Shown piece after piece: positions 37,288-46,900 of a stretch of DNA of 64,000 nt. Position numbers and translations under genes: made by a program. The DNA is taken from contig NZ_JAAAPJ010000010.1 of assembly GCF_009909145.1 (NCBI RefSeq), positions 186,001-250,000 on the forward strand, in the 5' to 3' direction. The number at the start of each line of letters is the position of its first letter. The stretch's first letter is position 1. Under the pieces are notes generated by a model. The model searched no databases and was not told the DNA's origin. It saw only the letters and a list, made by a program, of their open reading frames with translations. The DNA comes from Corallococcus silvisoli (GTDB taxonomy: Bacteria > Myxococcota > Myxococcia > Myxococcales > Myxococcaceae).

Positions 37288-37477
37288 GGGGGAATCACGC
37301 CTCCGGGACGCATGCCGGCCAGCGGGCGCCCACCTGCGCGGACCCTAAATCGGCGCTCGGTGAAGCGTCAACAAAACGGGCGGCCCTCCTCCAGGGAAAC
37401 GCCCTCCCGGAAGGGGAGGGTGTCCACTGGAAGTGAGCCGCCCGAGGGTCAGGCGCTCCGGCGGGCCTGCCCGGGGA

Positions 37478-40400
37478 CTACTGCTGGCGCGGCTTCACCG
37501 GCGTCACCGCCGCGGCGGCGGGCGTCGTCACCTTCTGGGCCACCTCCGCCGGACGGCGGCGGATGACCAGGGTGCGGCGGCTGGCGAACTCGGTGCTCTC
37601 ACGGGCCACCACCAGCACGTTGTTGTTGCCCTCCTTGAGCGCGAAGTCCGAGGTGAACTTCAGCGTGTTGGGCTCGCCGCCCTTGGGGTCCACGGCCTTG
37701 AAGTAGACCTTCTGGTCGTTGACCAGCACGTAGACGTCCAGCAGGCCGTTGGGGTCCTTCACCACGCCGGAGAGGGTGAACTTGTCGCCGTTCACCACCA
37801 CGCCGCCGTGCGAGGGGTCCACGTCCAGCTTGATGTCCGGCGGCTGGTGCGTGGTGGTCCACGCCACCGTCTTGGGCGCCGCGGCCTTGCCGGTCTTCAC
37901 TTCCTTCGCGTCCTGCGTGCGCACGAAGGCGAAGCGGTCCTTGTCCAGGGCGACCTTGTAGAAGCCCTTGGTGGTGGCCTCCATGGCCAGCGTCGCGCCC
38001 TGGGGCAGCTTCGCCACCGGACGGGCGTCCGCGGTGGGCGCGCCGAACAGCTCCGCCTTGTCCGACAGCTTCACCAGGCCCTTCTTCACCTCCAGCGGGG
38101 CCACCGGGCCGTCCTTCACGGGCAGCTGGAGCTTCTCCAGGACGAACTCCTCCAGGGGCTCGTCGAGGATGGCCAGCTTCAGCGGGAAGGTGTCGCCCTT
38201 GTAGCCCTTCTTCAGGGACACCTGGAAGCGCGCCGTCTTCGTCTCGCCGGGCTTGATCTCCCCCAGCTTGAAGCGGCCCTTCTCGATGAAGATGTTCGCG
38301 TCGCCGCCGTTCTTGATCTGCGCGAACGAGTCCAGCGCCGGGCCCACGCCCGTGTTGGTGACGTCCATCACCACCGTGACGTCCTCGCCGCGCTGCACGA
38401 CGCCGTCGCCGTTGCACTCGGCGCAGTCATCCACCACCTGCCAGTTGAAGGCGAACGCGGGGCGGGGCAGCTCCACGAAGGACAGCTCCGACACGAGCGT
38501 GTCGCGCAGCGGGCCGTTGTCGTCGAACAGCTTCACCTTCACGTCGTCGCGGCGGCTGGTGAGGTCCTTGGGCAGGCGCACCTGCACCTTCCAGGACTTC
38601 TTCTCCCCCGGCGCGATGGCGCCGAAGAGGAACTCGCGGCGGTCGAGGAACGCGTTGTCGCTCTCCGTCCACCCGCGCACGCGCTTGAGCGGCTCCGTGC
38701 CCTTGTTCTCCACGTTGATGACCATGTCCAGCGCGTCGCCGGCGTTGATCTTCGCGTCGTTGCCCGGGGAGAAGCTGGCGTCCAGCTGCACGTTCTTCGG
38801 CGTGGGGCCGGGGCTCCAGTCCAGGCCCAGCGCGGCGATGGCGTTGTTGATGCGCTGCTCCTCCTCCTGGCGCTTCTGCTCCACGAAGGTCTTGCCCTGC
38901 TTGAGCTGCTCGGTGCGCTTCACGGCCGGCACGCGCACGATGAAGTCGTGGGCGAACTGGACCTCGAAGTCCTCCTTGATCTCCTCCTGGGCCTCCGCGT
39001 CCAGCTGGTCGTCCAGGTCCTCGCCCCGGCCGGCCACGTCCACGTCCAGCAGCGGATCATTCTCCCCGTGCTCCTTCTTGTCCTTGGCGCCCTTGGCCGC
39101 GACCTTCTCCTTGGGCTCCTCCTTCTTGGCGGCGGCGGCCTGGACGGCCTTCTCCTCCACCTTCAGGTACTTGAGGCTGGTGCCCGGCTTCTCGCGGTCC
39201 AGCACCTCCTCGCGCTTCTTGGCGATGGTGGTGGAGTCCGGGTTGCCGAAGTGCTGGTCCAGGTCCGCCTCGCCCATGGACTTCCGGGGCGCGAACACGT
39301 CCACCCGGTCCGCGGTGACGCGCGTGGGCACGAGCTGGATGTCCGGCACGATGCCGACCTCCTGGATGGAGACGTCGCCCGGCGTGAGGTACTTGGCGAT
39401 GGTCAGCTTGAGCGCGCTGTCGTCCGGGAAGTCATAGAGCACCTGCACGCTGCCCTTGCCGAACGTCTGCCGCCCGATGATGACCGCGCGGTCCAGGTTC
39501 TTGAGCGCGCCCGCGACGATTTCAGAGGCGGAGGCGCTGCCCGCGTTCACCAGCACCGCGATGGGGTAGGACTCCTCGCCCTCCGTGGGGCGCGCGCGCT
39601 TCTCCTCGCGCAGCTTGTCGCTGAAGCCCACCGTTGCGACGATGGTGCCCTTGGACAGGAACGTGTCCGACACCTGGATGGCCTGCTCCAGGAGGCCGCC
39701 CGGGTTGCCGCGCAGGTCGAGCACGAGGCCCTTGAAGCCGCCCTTGGCGTCCGCCTGCTTGCGCATCTCCGCCAGCGCGGACTCCAGGTCGCGCGTGGTG
39801 TTGCCCTGGAAGTTCTTCAGGCGCACGTAGCCCACGCCGCCCGCCAGCAGCTTGTGCTGCACGGACTCAATCGAAATCATGGCGCGCGCCACCGTCATGT
39901 TGCGCGGCTTGTCCCAGCCGTCGCGCTCCACGGTGATGGTGATGCGGCTGTCCACCGGGCCGCGCAGCTTGGACACGGCCTCGTTGAGGTCCATGTTGAC
40001 GGTGGACTCCTCGCCAATCTTCTTGATGCGGTCGTCCTTCTGGATGCCGGCGCGCGCCGCGGGCGTCTTGGGCAGCACCTTCACCACGGTGAGGTTTCCC
40101 TCCTTCATCTGGATGACGAAGCCCAGGCCGCCGAACTCACCCTTGGTGGACAGCTTCATCTCCCGGTACAGCTCCGGGCGCAGCAGCACCGAGTGCGGAT
40201 CCAACGTGGAGAGCATGCCGTTGACGGCCGCGTACTCGATGTCGCGCGTCTCCTCGATGGGGCGCATGTTCTTCGACAGGAAGTCGAACACGTCCTTCAG
40301 CGCGAAGGACATCTTCCACAGGGAGTCCACGTGGGAGATGTCGAACTCCTTCTGCTTCCCGTTCACGTTGACGTTGAGCTTGCCCGTCTCCGCGTTGCCG

Positions 40401-40723
40401 TCCACGAGCACGTCCGGGACGCTCTTCTCCACGTACTCCAGGGAGGCGATCATCATCTCCTTGGGCTTCACCCGCTTCGGGTCGACGTAGTTCTCCTTCA
40501 CGTAGAGGATGACCTTCGTCAGCACGCGCAGGCTGTTGAGGTCGTGAGGGGCCTTCTCGCTCTTGCTGGCAGATGGCAGGGCGCCGTCCCAGGAGTCCTG
40601 CCCCGCCTCCGCTATTCCCACGGTGAGCGGGAGGGGTGCGCGGTCACTGCCCGCGAATGCCCAGGCCCCCAACAGAACGGCGACAGCGGTGATGCGGCGG
40701 AAGATACGCGGCATGCGGTTCAT
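37478..40723 (-). CDS. Giant PDZ / S41 C-terminal processing peptidase
   Basis: A 1081-residue periplasmic or exported protease. The signal region is RITAVAVLLGAWAFAG. A PDZ domain lies at about 197-279 (EFGGLGFVIQMKEGN, TPAARAGIQKDDRI). The S41 core follows: GYVRLKNFQGNTTRD, LVLDLRGNPGGLLEQA, then NAGSASASEIVAG with catalytic S398, and RQTFGKGSVQ with K423 at the canonical 25-residue spacing. After it comes a Lys/Glu-rich linker of about 150 residues. Then two CARDB-like Ig domains (INAGDALDMVINVENKG, RGEDVTVVMDVTNTG), an SH3-like domain and a final beta domain. Known CtpA/Prc enzymes are 400-680 residues, so the 500-residue C-terminal extension is unusual. Start 40723 is preferred over 40849 because it places the signal peptide correctly. 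Confidence 0.93.
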   Translation of the reverse strand: MNRMPRIFRRITAVAVLLGAWAFAGSDRAPLPLTVGIAEAGQDSWDGALPSASKSEKAPHDLNSLRVLTKVILYVKENYVDPKRVKPKEMMIASLEYVEKSVPDVLVDGNAETGKLNVNVNGKQKEFDISHVDSLWKMSFALKDVFDFLSKNMRPIEETRDIEYAAVNGMLSTLDPHSVLLRPELYREMKLSTKGEFGGLGFVIQMKEGNLTVVKVLPKTPAARAGIQKDDRIKKIGEESTVNMDLNEAVSKLRGPVDSRITITVERDGWDKPRNMTVARAMISIESVQHKLLAGGVGYVRLKNFQGNTTRDLESALAEMRKQADAKGGFKGLVLDLRGNPGGLLEQAIQVSDTFLSKGTIVATVGFSDKLREEKRARPTEGEESYPIAVLVNAGSASASEIVAGALKNLDRAVIIGRQTFGKGSVQVLYDFPDDSALKLTIAKYLTPGDVSIQEVGIVPDIQLVPTRVTADRVDVFAPRKSMGEADLDQHFGNPDSTTIAKKREEVLDREKPGTSLKYLKVEEKAVQAAAAKKEEPKEKVAAKGAKDKKEHGENDPLLDVDVAGRGEDLDDQLDAEAQEEIKEDFEVQFAHDFIVRVPAVKRTEQLKQGKTFVEQKRQEEEQRINNAIAALGLDWSPGPTPKNVQLDASFSPGNDAKINAGDALDMVINVENKGTEPLKRVRGWTESDNAFLDRREFLFGAIAPGEKKSWKVQVRLPKDLTSRRDDVKVKLFDDNGPLRDTLVSELSFVELPRPAFAFNWQVVDDCAECNGDGVVQRGEDVTVVMDVTNTGVGPALDSFAQIKNGGDANIFIEKGRFKLGEIKPGETKTARFQVSLKKGYKGDTFPLKLAILDEPLEEFVLEKLQLPVKDGPVAPLEVKKGLVKLSDKAELFGAPTADARPVAKLPQGATLAMEATTKGFYKVALDKDRFAFVRTQDAKEVKTGKAAAPKTVAWTTTHQPPDIKLDVDPSHGGVVVNGDKFTLSGVVKDPNGLLDVYVLVNDQKVYFKAVDPKGGEPNTLKFTSDFALKEGNNNVLVVARESTEFASRRTLVIRRRPAEVAQKVTTPAAAAVTPVKPRQQ

Positions 40724-40939
40724 CCCAGCTGGGACGCGAGTGGCGCCCCGGGTGATGCGTGAAAAGCCCTGTGAATCCGAACGGTTCGACGTGAGCCAAG
40801 GGCCTGGCAGCGGCCGGGCAAGCCTAATCACGGCTTCCAGGTGCTTCAAGGCGTGGCCTTGTCACTAGCGACCGAGAACGTCTGCCGCAGGCAATGCGTT
40901 CCCGGAGGGCTTGGACGTACGGACACCCGGCCCTCCCGT

Positions 40940-41791
40940 TTATTTCGCCAGGGAGGAGGGGGGCGCAGGGGCCCCGGCCCGGGGGGTGGCGGGTCCGATC
41001 GCATCCGGTGGCGGGGGCAGGTCTCCGGCCGCGCGCAGGGCCCGGTACAGGAGGGTGCCGCCAATGATGGCCACCGGAAGGAAGAAGGTGTTGAGGATGG
41101 GCACCCAGAGGAGCACGTAGACGCCCGCGCCGAAGCCCAGGCACAGGGCCCGGCGCTCGCGCAGCATGCGGCGCACCTGGGCGAAGGGGTAGAGGTGGCG
41201 CGTCATGGGCGCGGCCAGGTGTTCAGCGGCCATCCAGAGCATCGTCCAGAGGCTGGCCAGCACGGTGAACACGACGCTGCCCACGCCCGGCACGGCGTTG
41301 AGCGGCAGGAGCAGCGCCAGCCCCAGCAGCAGCAGGGCCATGCGGGCGAGCGTGTGCAACAGCCCTGTCGTCAGCCCCCGCAGGAAGGAGACGGGCGAGG
41401 CGCCAGCGTCCGCTTCGCCACACTCGGCCTCGGTGGCCTCCGACAGCGGGTCCTGCAAGGGGGCCACCAGCAGGGGCGGCACCACGTTGGCGCCCACCAC
41501 CCACGCGACGAGCGAGCCCAAGACGAGCGCGATGTACCAGCCGACGCGGCCGTACCAGGACTCAGGGCGGGTCCAGACGGATTCGAGCAGTCCGGGGGCG
41601 TAGCGGTAGAGCAGGACCCCCACGCCGACCAGGGCGACGGTGGTGAGGGCCGCGCACAGGCTGGACAGGAGGAAGAGGCGGCGGGAGCGGAACAGGAGCT
41701 GGAAGGCGCGGCCGAGCACCCCCACGCCCTGGAAGAAATCCAACAGATGGGGTTGGGGCGACAGGGTGGGGGTGGGGGGCGCGGGAGGCAT
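40940..41791 (-). CDS. EI24-domain (CysZ-like) membrane protein
   Basis: A 283-residue polytopic protein with the EI24/CysZ layout. An N-terminal FFQGVGVLGRAFQLLF amphipathic segment is followed by long hydrophobic helices such as LVLGSLVAWVVGANVVPPLL, and a large loop leads to the conserved PMTRHLYPFAQVRRMLRERR and FGAGVYVLLWVPILN. CysZ is a sulfate channel, but many EI24 proteins are uncharacterised and no sulfur-assimilation gene is adjacent, so the substrate is unknown. ATG 41791 is preferred; a TTG start at 41824 is possible. It is divergent from glutamate-cysteine ligase, which uses cysteine. That may be coincidence. Confidence 0.8.
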   Translation of the reverse strand: MPPAPPTPTLSPQPHLLDFFQGVGVLGRAFQLLFRSRRLFLLSSLCAALTTVALVGVGVLLYRYAPGLLESVWTRPESWYGRVGWYIALVLGSLVAWVVGANVVPPLLVAPLQDPLSEATEAECGEADAGASPVSFLRGLTTGLLHTLARMALLLLGLALLLPLNAVPGVGSVVFTVLASLWTMLWMAAEHLAAPMTRHLYPFAQVRRMLRERRALCLGFGAGVYVLLWVPILNTFFLPVAIIGGTLLYRALRAAGDLPPPPDAIGPATPRAGAPAPPSSLAK

Positions 41792-41833
41792 GGGGGCGGG
41801 GTGCTCAAATGAGGGCAAGGCCAACGAGCCCCG

Positions 41834-41840
41834 TTATATA
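41834..41840. promoter_or_regulatory. TATATA element in the gshA/EI24 divergent promoter
   Basis: TTATATA sits in a GC-rich 59-bp divergent gap. It reads as a -10 box on both strands: on plus it ends 10 bp before the ligase ATG, giving an almost leaderless mRNA, and on minus it would give a leader of about 35 nt for the EI24 gene starting at 41791. Confidence 0.4.
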
Positions 41841-41850
41841 GGGCGCCCTC

Positions 41851-43188
41851 ATGTCCCTCGACCTCAAGCGCGTGGCCTCCGAGCCCCTCACGTCCGCCGC
41901 CCCCCTGGTGGAAGAGCTCCGGAAGGCGGAAAAGCCCCGGGCCGAGCACCGGCTCGGGCTGGAGCACGAGAAGTTCATCTACCCCGTGGGTTCCGCCCAG
42001 GCCGTGCCCTATGAGGGACCGAACGGGGTGGGGGCGCTGTTGGAGCGCATCGCGCCGGGGGGCTACGAGCCCTTCCGGGAGACGCCCCAGTCCCCGGTCA
42101 TCGCGCTGCAGCGCGGGATGGCGGCCATCTCCCTGGAGCCCGGCGGTCAGTTCGAGCTGTCCGGCAGCCCCTTCCACACGGCTCGGGAGGCGCACCAGGA
42201 GAACCTGGAGCACCTGAAGGAGACCAAGGCGGCGGCCTCGCAGCTGGGGCTGCGGCTGGTGGCGCTGGGGTACCGGCCGGTGGGCACGACGGGCGAGATG
42301 CCGTGGATGCCCAAGACGCGCTACCAGGTGATGCGGCGCACGCTGCCGGAGCGCGGCCGGCTGGCGCTGAACATGATGTTGATGACGTCCACGGGGCAGG
42401 TGTCGCTGGACTGGGCGGACGAGGCGGACTGCGTGAAGAAGACGGTGACGGTGGCGCGTCTGTCGCCGCTGCTCGTCGCGCTGTACGCCAACAGCCCGCT
42501 CGTGGAGGGCAAGCCGTCCGGTTACATGTCGTTCCGCAGCCGCGTCTGGGAAGAGGTGGACCCCACGCGGTGTGGCTACCTGCCGTCCTGGTTCGACGGC
42601 TCCTTCTCCTACCAGGCGTACGTGGACTGGGCGCTGGACGCGCCGCTCCTGTTCCTGCGCCGCGAGGGCGAGTACCGCCACCCGAAGCTCACCTTCCGCC
42701 AGCTGCTGACGGAGGGCTACGAGGGCAAGCCGCCGGACATGGGGGATTGGACGGACCACCTGTCCACGCTCTTCCCGGAGGTGCGGCTCAAGAAGGTGCT
42801 GGAGGTGCGCGGTGCGGACTGTAGCAGCGCGGCGATGACGGGGGCCCTGGGGGCGCTCTGGCGCGGCATCCTCTACGACGCGCAGGCGCTGAGCGAGGCG
42901 GAGCAGCTGTTGCCCCGGCTGAGCTTCACGGAGCACCTGGCCTTCCATGACACCGCGCGCCGCGAGGGACTGGCTGGGAAGCTGGGCTCGCGCGCGCTGC
43001 ACGGACTGGCCGCGGAGATGGTGGCCATCGCGAAGCGGGGACTGCAGCGGTTGGATCCGCTGGACGTGCCGCTGCTGGCGCCGCTGGAGGCGGTGGCGGC
43101 TTCGGGGCGGTCGCCCGCGCAGGACGTGCTGGACGCGTGGGCTCAGGACCCGCGTCCGGAGACGTTGATGACGCGCTTCGAGCTGTGA
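41851..43188 (+). CDS. gshA: Glutamate-cysteine ligase (GCS2/plant-type)
   Basis: First step of glutathione synthesis: ATP-dependent joining of glutamate and cysteine. The protein has 445 residues, the length of the plant/alpha-proteobacterial class. Motifs include RLGLEHEKFIYPVGS at the N-terminus, AISLEPGGQFELSG, then GYRPVGTTGEMPWMPKTRY with MTSTGQVSLDWA, and LYANSPLVEGKPSGYMSFRS. Cytoplasmic; no gshB lies nearby. The upstream spacer offers no obvious ribosome site, and the -10-like TATATA ends only 10 bp before the ATG, which is compatible with leaderless initiation. It converges on an outer-membrane barrel gene with a 54-bp gap. Confidence 0.94.
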   Translation: MSLDLKRVASEPLTSAAPLVEELRKAEKPRAEHRLGLEHEKFIYPVGSAQAVPYEGPNGVGALLERIAPGGYEPFRETPQSPVIALQRGMAAISLEPGGQFELSGSPFHTAREAHQENLEHLKETKAAASQLGLRLVALGYRPVGTTGEMPWMPKTRYQVMRRTLPERGRLALNMMLMTSTGQVSLDWADEADCVKKTVTVARLSPLLVALYANSPLVEGKPSGYMSFRSRVWEEVDPTRCGYLPSWFDGSFSYQAYVDWALDAPLLFLRREGEYRHPKLTFRQLLTEGYEGKPPDMGDWTDHLSTLFPEVRLKKVLEVRGADCSSAAMTGALGALWRGILYDAQALSEAEQLLPRLSFTEHLAFHDTARREGLAGKLGSRALHGLAAEMVAIAKRGLQRLDPLDVPLLAPLEAVAASGRSPAQDVLDAWAQDPRPETLMTRFEL

Positions 43189-43242
43189 GGGCGGGAAGCG
43201 CGCTCGTCGTCCCGGGGACGCGGGCCCTGGGTCACGGACGGC

Positions 43243-43869
43243 TCAGAAGGTGCCGCCGACGGTGAGGTTGCCGTTGAAGAGGTTGCCCTTCGCGTCCGAG
43301 TTGGTGTCGGGGATCCTGAACAGGTTCTCGCCCCCGAGGAAGCGGAAGGTCGTGCGCACGCCGGTGTACAGGTTGCCCACGCGGTAATCGAGCCCCGCCG
43401 ACAGCGGCAGCTCCGTCTGCCAGTCGTTGTTGTAGACGCTCCGCGAGCCGTCGGACGAGTGCAGGTAGCTCAGGCCCAGGCCCACGCCGACGAAGGGGTG
43501 GAACCGGTGGTGGATGACCGGCCCCAGCTTGCCCATCACCGTGGCGTTGTTGCGCCAGATCTGGTTGCCGCTGGGCACGCGCGAGTCATCGATGGGGATT
43601 CGCTGGCCTTCGTAGCCGGCCTCCACGCCGATGTACTTCCAGGGTTGGGCGGTGGCGTTGATGCTGAACAGGGGGCCCACTCCCGTCTCCCTGCCAAGCT
43701 CGCTGGTGAAGCCGCCCAGGCCCACGCGCACGTCCACGCCGGCCTCGACGTCCTCCGGGCTGTAGCTGAGCTTGCGCGACACTTCGGTTGCATCCACCGC
43801 CGCCAAGGCCGGGCTCGCCACGCATGTACCGGCCGCCACCAGACCTGCCACCATCGAAGTCCGTCTCAT
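43243..43869 (-). CDS. Small outer-membrane beta-barrel protein
   Basis: A 208-residue protein with signal peptide MRRTSMVAGLVAAGTCVASP followed by ALA. Eight or so beta strands are visible (VDVRVGLGGFTSELG, YIGVEAGYEGQRIP, FHPFVGVGLGLSYLHSS, LPLSAGLDYRVGNLYTGVRT), and the protein ends in LTVGGTF with the terminal Phe used by the BAM machinery. Size and strand count fit an OmpA/OmpW-like eight-stranded barrel. The function is unknown. It appears monocistronic, with 119 bp between its start and the stop of the PilZ-Hsp70 gene. Confidence 0.75.
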   Translation of the reverse strand: MRRTSMVAGLVAAGTCVASPALAAVDATEVSRKLSYSPEDVEAGVDVRVGLGGFTSELGRETGVGPLFSINATAQPWKYIGVEAGYEGQRIPIDDSRVPSGNQIWRNNATVMGKLGPVIHHRFHPFVGVGLGLSYLHSSDGSRSVYNNDWQTELPLSAGLDYRVGNLYTGVRTTFRFLGGENLFRIPDTNSDAKGNLFNGNLTVGGTF

Positions 43870-43988
43870 GTCCGGGTTCCTCCCGATGCCGTGAAGGGTG
43901 AGACCTGGAATGGAAGCTGGGACGCGGGGGCCAGACGCAGCACCTGCCCGTGGGACGGAGGCGGGAGGGGGGCCGAGCGCCCCGCCCG

Positions 43989-46900
43989 CTAACGGCGGCC
44001 GAAGAGCTTCTTCAGGCCGGACAGCAGGCCGCTCGGGCGCGCTTCGGGGGCGGTGTGGAAGGGCGAGCGAGCGATGAGGGCATCCCGGGTCGCGTCGTCC
44101 AGGTCCTCCGTCGCGAGCGCCACGGGCTGACGCTTCGCTCCGGGCAGGGTGGCGCTGAAGGCCAGGGTGCCGTCGGTGGACAGCTCCAGGTGCACCTCCA
44201 CCTCACCGGGGCGCTCCACGGTGAGGGAGAGGGCGCCGAGCCATTCATTCTCCACGGCGGTGGGGGCGGTGCCCTGGAAGAAGGCGAGCGCCAGCGGGCC
44301 GGGGGCGGTGACGGGGATGACCAGGGTCTTGGCCGTGGGCAGGCGGGTGTTGCGCTCCAGCACGCGGCGGAAGACGCCGGCGTCCTCGGCGACGCCGATG
44401 GGGGCGGTGAGCACTTCGGAGACGCTGGCGGCGGGCCTGCCCACTTCGGCGAGCAGCAGGGCGTGGCCGAGCAGCGCGGCGCCGCGCACCACGGCGGTGC
44501 GGCCGTCGACGTCGTCCTCTCGCACGGGGACGCCCAGGCTCTCTTCCAGCCGGCGGCGCACGAGCGGCGCGCGGGACTGTCCGCCCACGAGGAGGACGGC
44601 ATCCAGGCCCTGGGGGGACAGGGCATTGGATTCCAGCACCTCGCGGGTGACGGAGACGACGCGCTGGGCGAGGTCGGCGGTGAGGGCCTCCATGCGCTCG
44701 CGATCCAGCGTGGGGCCGCGGCCGGTGGGCAGGGCGACGTCCACGGAGTTCTGGGTGGAGAGGGTCTGCTTGGTGGCTTCCGCGAGGGTGCGCAGGGGGC
44801 CCCAGTCGAGCGGGTGTTCAGGGCGGGGGTGGCCCTGTTCGGCGAGGTCGCTGACGAGCGCCTCGGCGATGCGAGCGTCGAACTCCATGCCGCCCAGGGT
44901 GGGGTCGCCGCCGGTGGTGACGACCTCCAGGTCGTCGCCGGTGACTTGCACCACGCAGACCTCCAGGCCACCGCCGCCCAGGTCCACGACGAGGACGCGC
45001 TTGCGCGCCAGGCCTCGGCCGTGCGCGTACGCGAGCGCGGCGGCGGCGCTGTTGGTGAGCACGCGAGGTACGTCCAGGCCGGCCAGGGTGGCGGCTTCGC
45101 GCAGGGCGGCGCGCTGGCGTTCGGTGAAGTGAGAGGGCGCGCAGAGGACGGCGCGCGTCACCTTGCGGCCGAGGTACGTGGTGGCGGCCTGGCGCAGCTC
45201 GCGCAGGAGCATCGAGGTGAGGAGGGTGGGCGCCACGACGCGGCCGTCGAACTCCACGCCTGCGTCGCCGTGGAGGTCGGTGGCGACGGGGAAGGGCAGT
45301 TGTGGGGCGAGCCAGCGGAGGTGGGGGGAGCGGGCGCGTACGCCGAGCAGGCGCTTGAGGCCGGATGTTGCGCGGCGGGGATCGCGGGCGGCTTCGGCGA
45401 GGGCGGCGGTGCCGACCTGGAATGCTCCGGCGCTGTCCATCGCGATGACGGAGGGGAGGCCGGTGCTGTCGGTGCCGGGGAGGGGGATGGGGGTTGCGAC
45501 ACCGTTGATGAAGGCCGCGACGCGCGCGTGCGAGGTGCCCACGTCGATGCCGAGCACGACCTCCGCCGCGGCCGGCGTGGTGGAGGGGACGGCGGGGGCG
45601 AGGTCGAAGAACGTGCGACGGCGGCTGCGCGCGGTGGGGGCGTCCGAGGCGCGGCTCTGCGCGGGCTCCGTGGGAGGGGGCGCGGCTTCGCGCGCCGTGA
45701 CGGAGGACTCCGAGCGGGACGGTGTGGACGCGGTGGCGCTGGCGGGAGGCGAGACACCTTCCGTGGATGGAGCGAGAGGCGGAAGAGAGGTCGTGCTCGC
45801 GCCGTTGTCCTGCTGCGGCGGTGTGGACGCGGAGGTCGTGCTTTCAGTGGGGGCCGATGTGGCCGTGTTGCGCGGTGGGGAGGCGTTCGGGAGAGGCAGT
45901 TCCGAAGCGGAGGCGGTGCTCGCCGGTGAGGCGGATGGGCGCGTGCTGGGAGTTGAACCCGGGTCCGGGGGCGGCGGTGCCGATGCGGAGGGCGAGGGCT
46001 CCGCCGGGATGGATGCGCTTGCTCCGAGGGGACCAGCGTTATCCGGATTCGGCAGCGCTGAAGCGGAGTCCGTGCTCTGCGTGGTGGTTGATGCGCTTGT
46101 GCTGAGGGGGGCGGAGTTCTCCGGATTCGGCAGCGCTGAAGCGGAGTCCGTGCGCTTCGTCGGGACAGCAGCGCTCGTGCTGCGGGGCGCGGAGGTGTCC
46201 GGATGCGGCAGCACTGAAGCGGAGTCCGTGCGCTCCGTTGGGACAGCAGCGCTCGCGCTGCGGGGCGCGGAGGTGTCCGGATGCGGCAGCACTGAATCGG
46301 AGTCCGTGCGCTCCGTTGGGACAGCAGCGCTCGCGCTGAGCGGTGCGGCTTCGTTCAGAGCCGAAGCAGCGGTCGTACGCTCCTCAGCAGAAGATGATGC
46401 GCTCGTTCTGAGAGGAGCTGAGGAGTCCGGATGCGACTGTGCTGAAGCGGAGTCCGTGCGCTCCGTTGGGACAGGGGCGCTCGTGCCGAACGGAGCATCT
46501 TCGCGCGGATGCGGCGGTTCCGAAGCGGCGGTCGTGCGCTCTTCGTCAGCGGATGCGCTCGGGTTGCGAGTGGCTGAGGAGTCTGTAAGCGACCGTGCTG
46601 AAGCGGAGTTCGTGCGCTCCGTTGGGACAGGGGCGCCCGTGCCGAGCGGAACGGCTTCGCGCGGATGCGGCTGTGCCGAGGCGGCGGTTGAGCGCTCTTT
46701 GTCAGCCGATGCGCCTGTGTTGAGCGCGACGGCTTTGTCCGGATGCGGCAGTGCTGAATCGGAGTCCGTGCGCTCCGCTGGGACAAGGGCACTCGTGCTG
46801 AGCGGAGCGGCTTCGTGCGGATGAGGCAGTGTCGAAGCGGAGCTCGTGCGCTCCTCGGCAGCTGATGCGCTCGTGCTGAGAGAGCCGGAGTTGTCCAGAT

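Noticed and set aside
37433..40762. A 1109-codon open frame antisense to the S41 protease
   Set aside because: It is a His/Arg/Leu/Val-rich shadow of a gene with intact catalytic motifs on the other strand.
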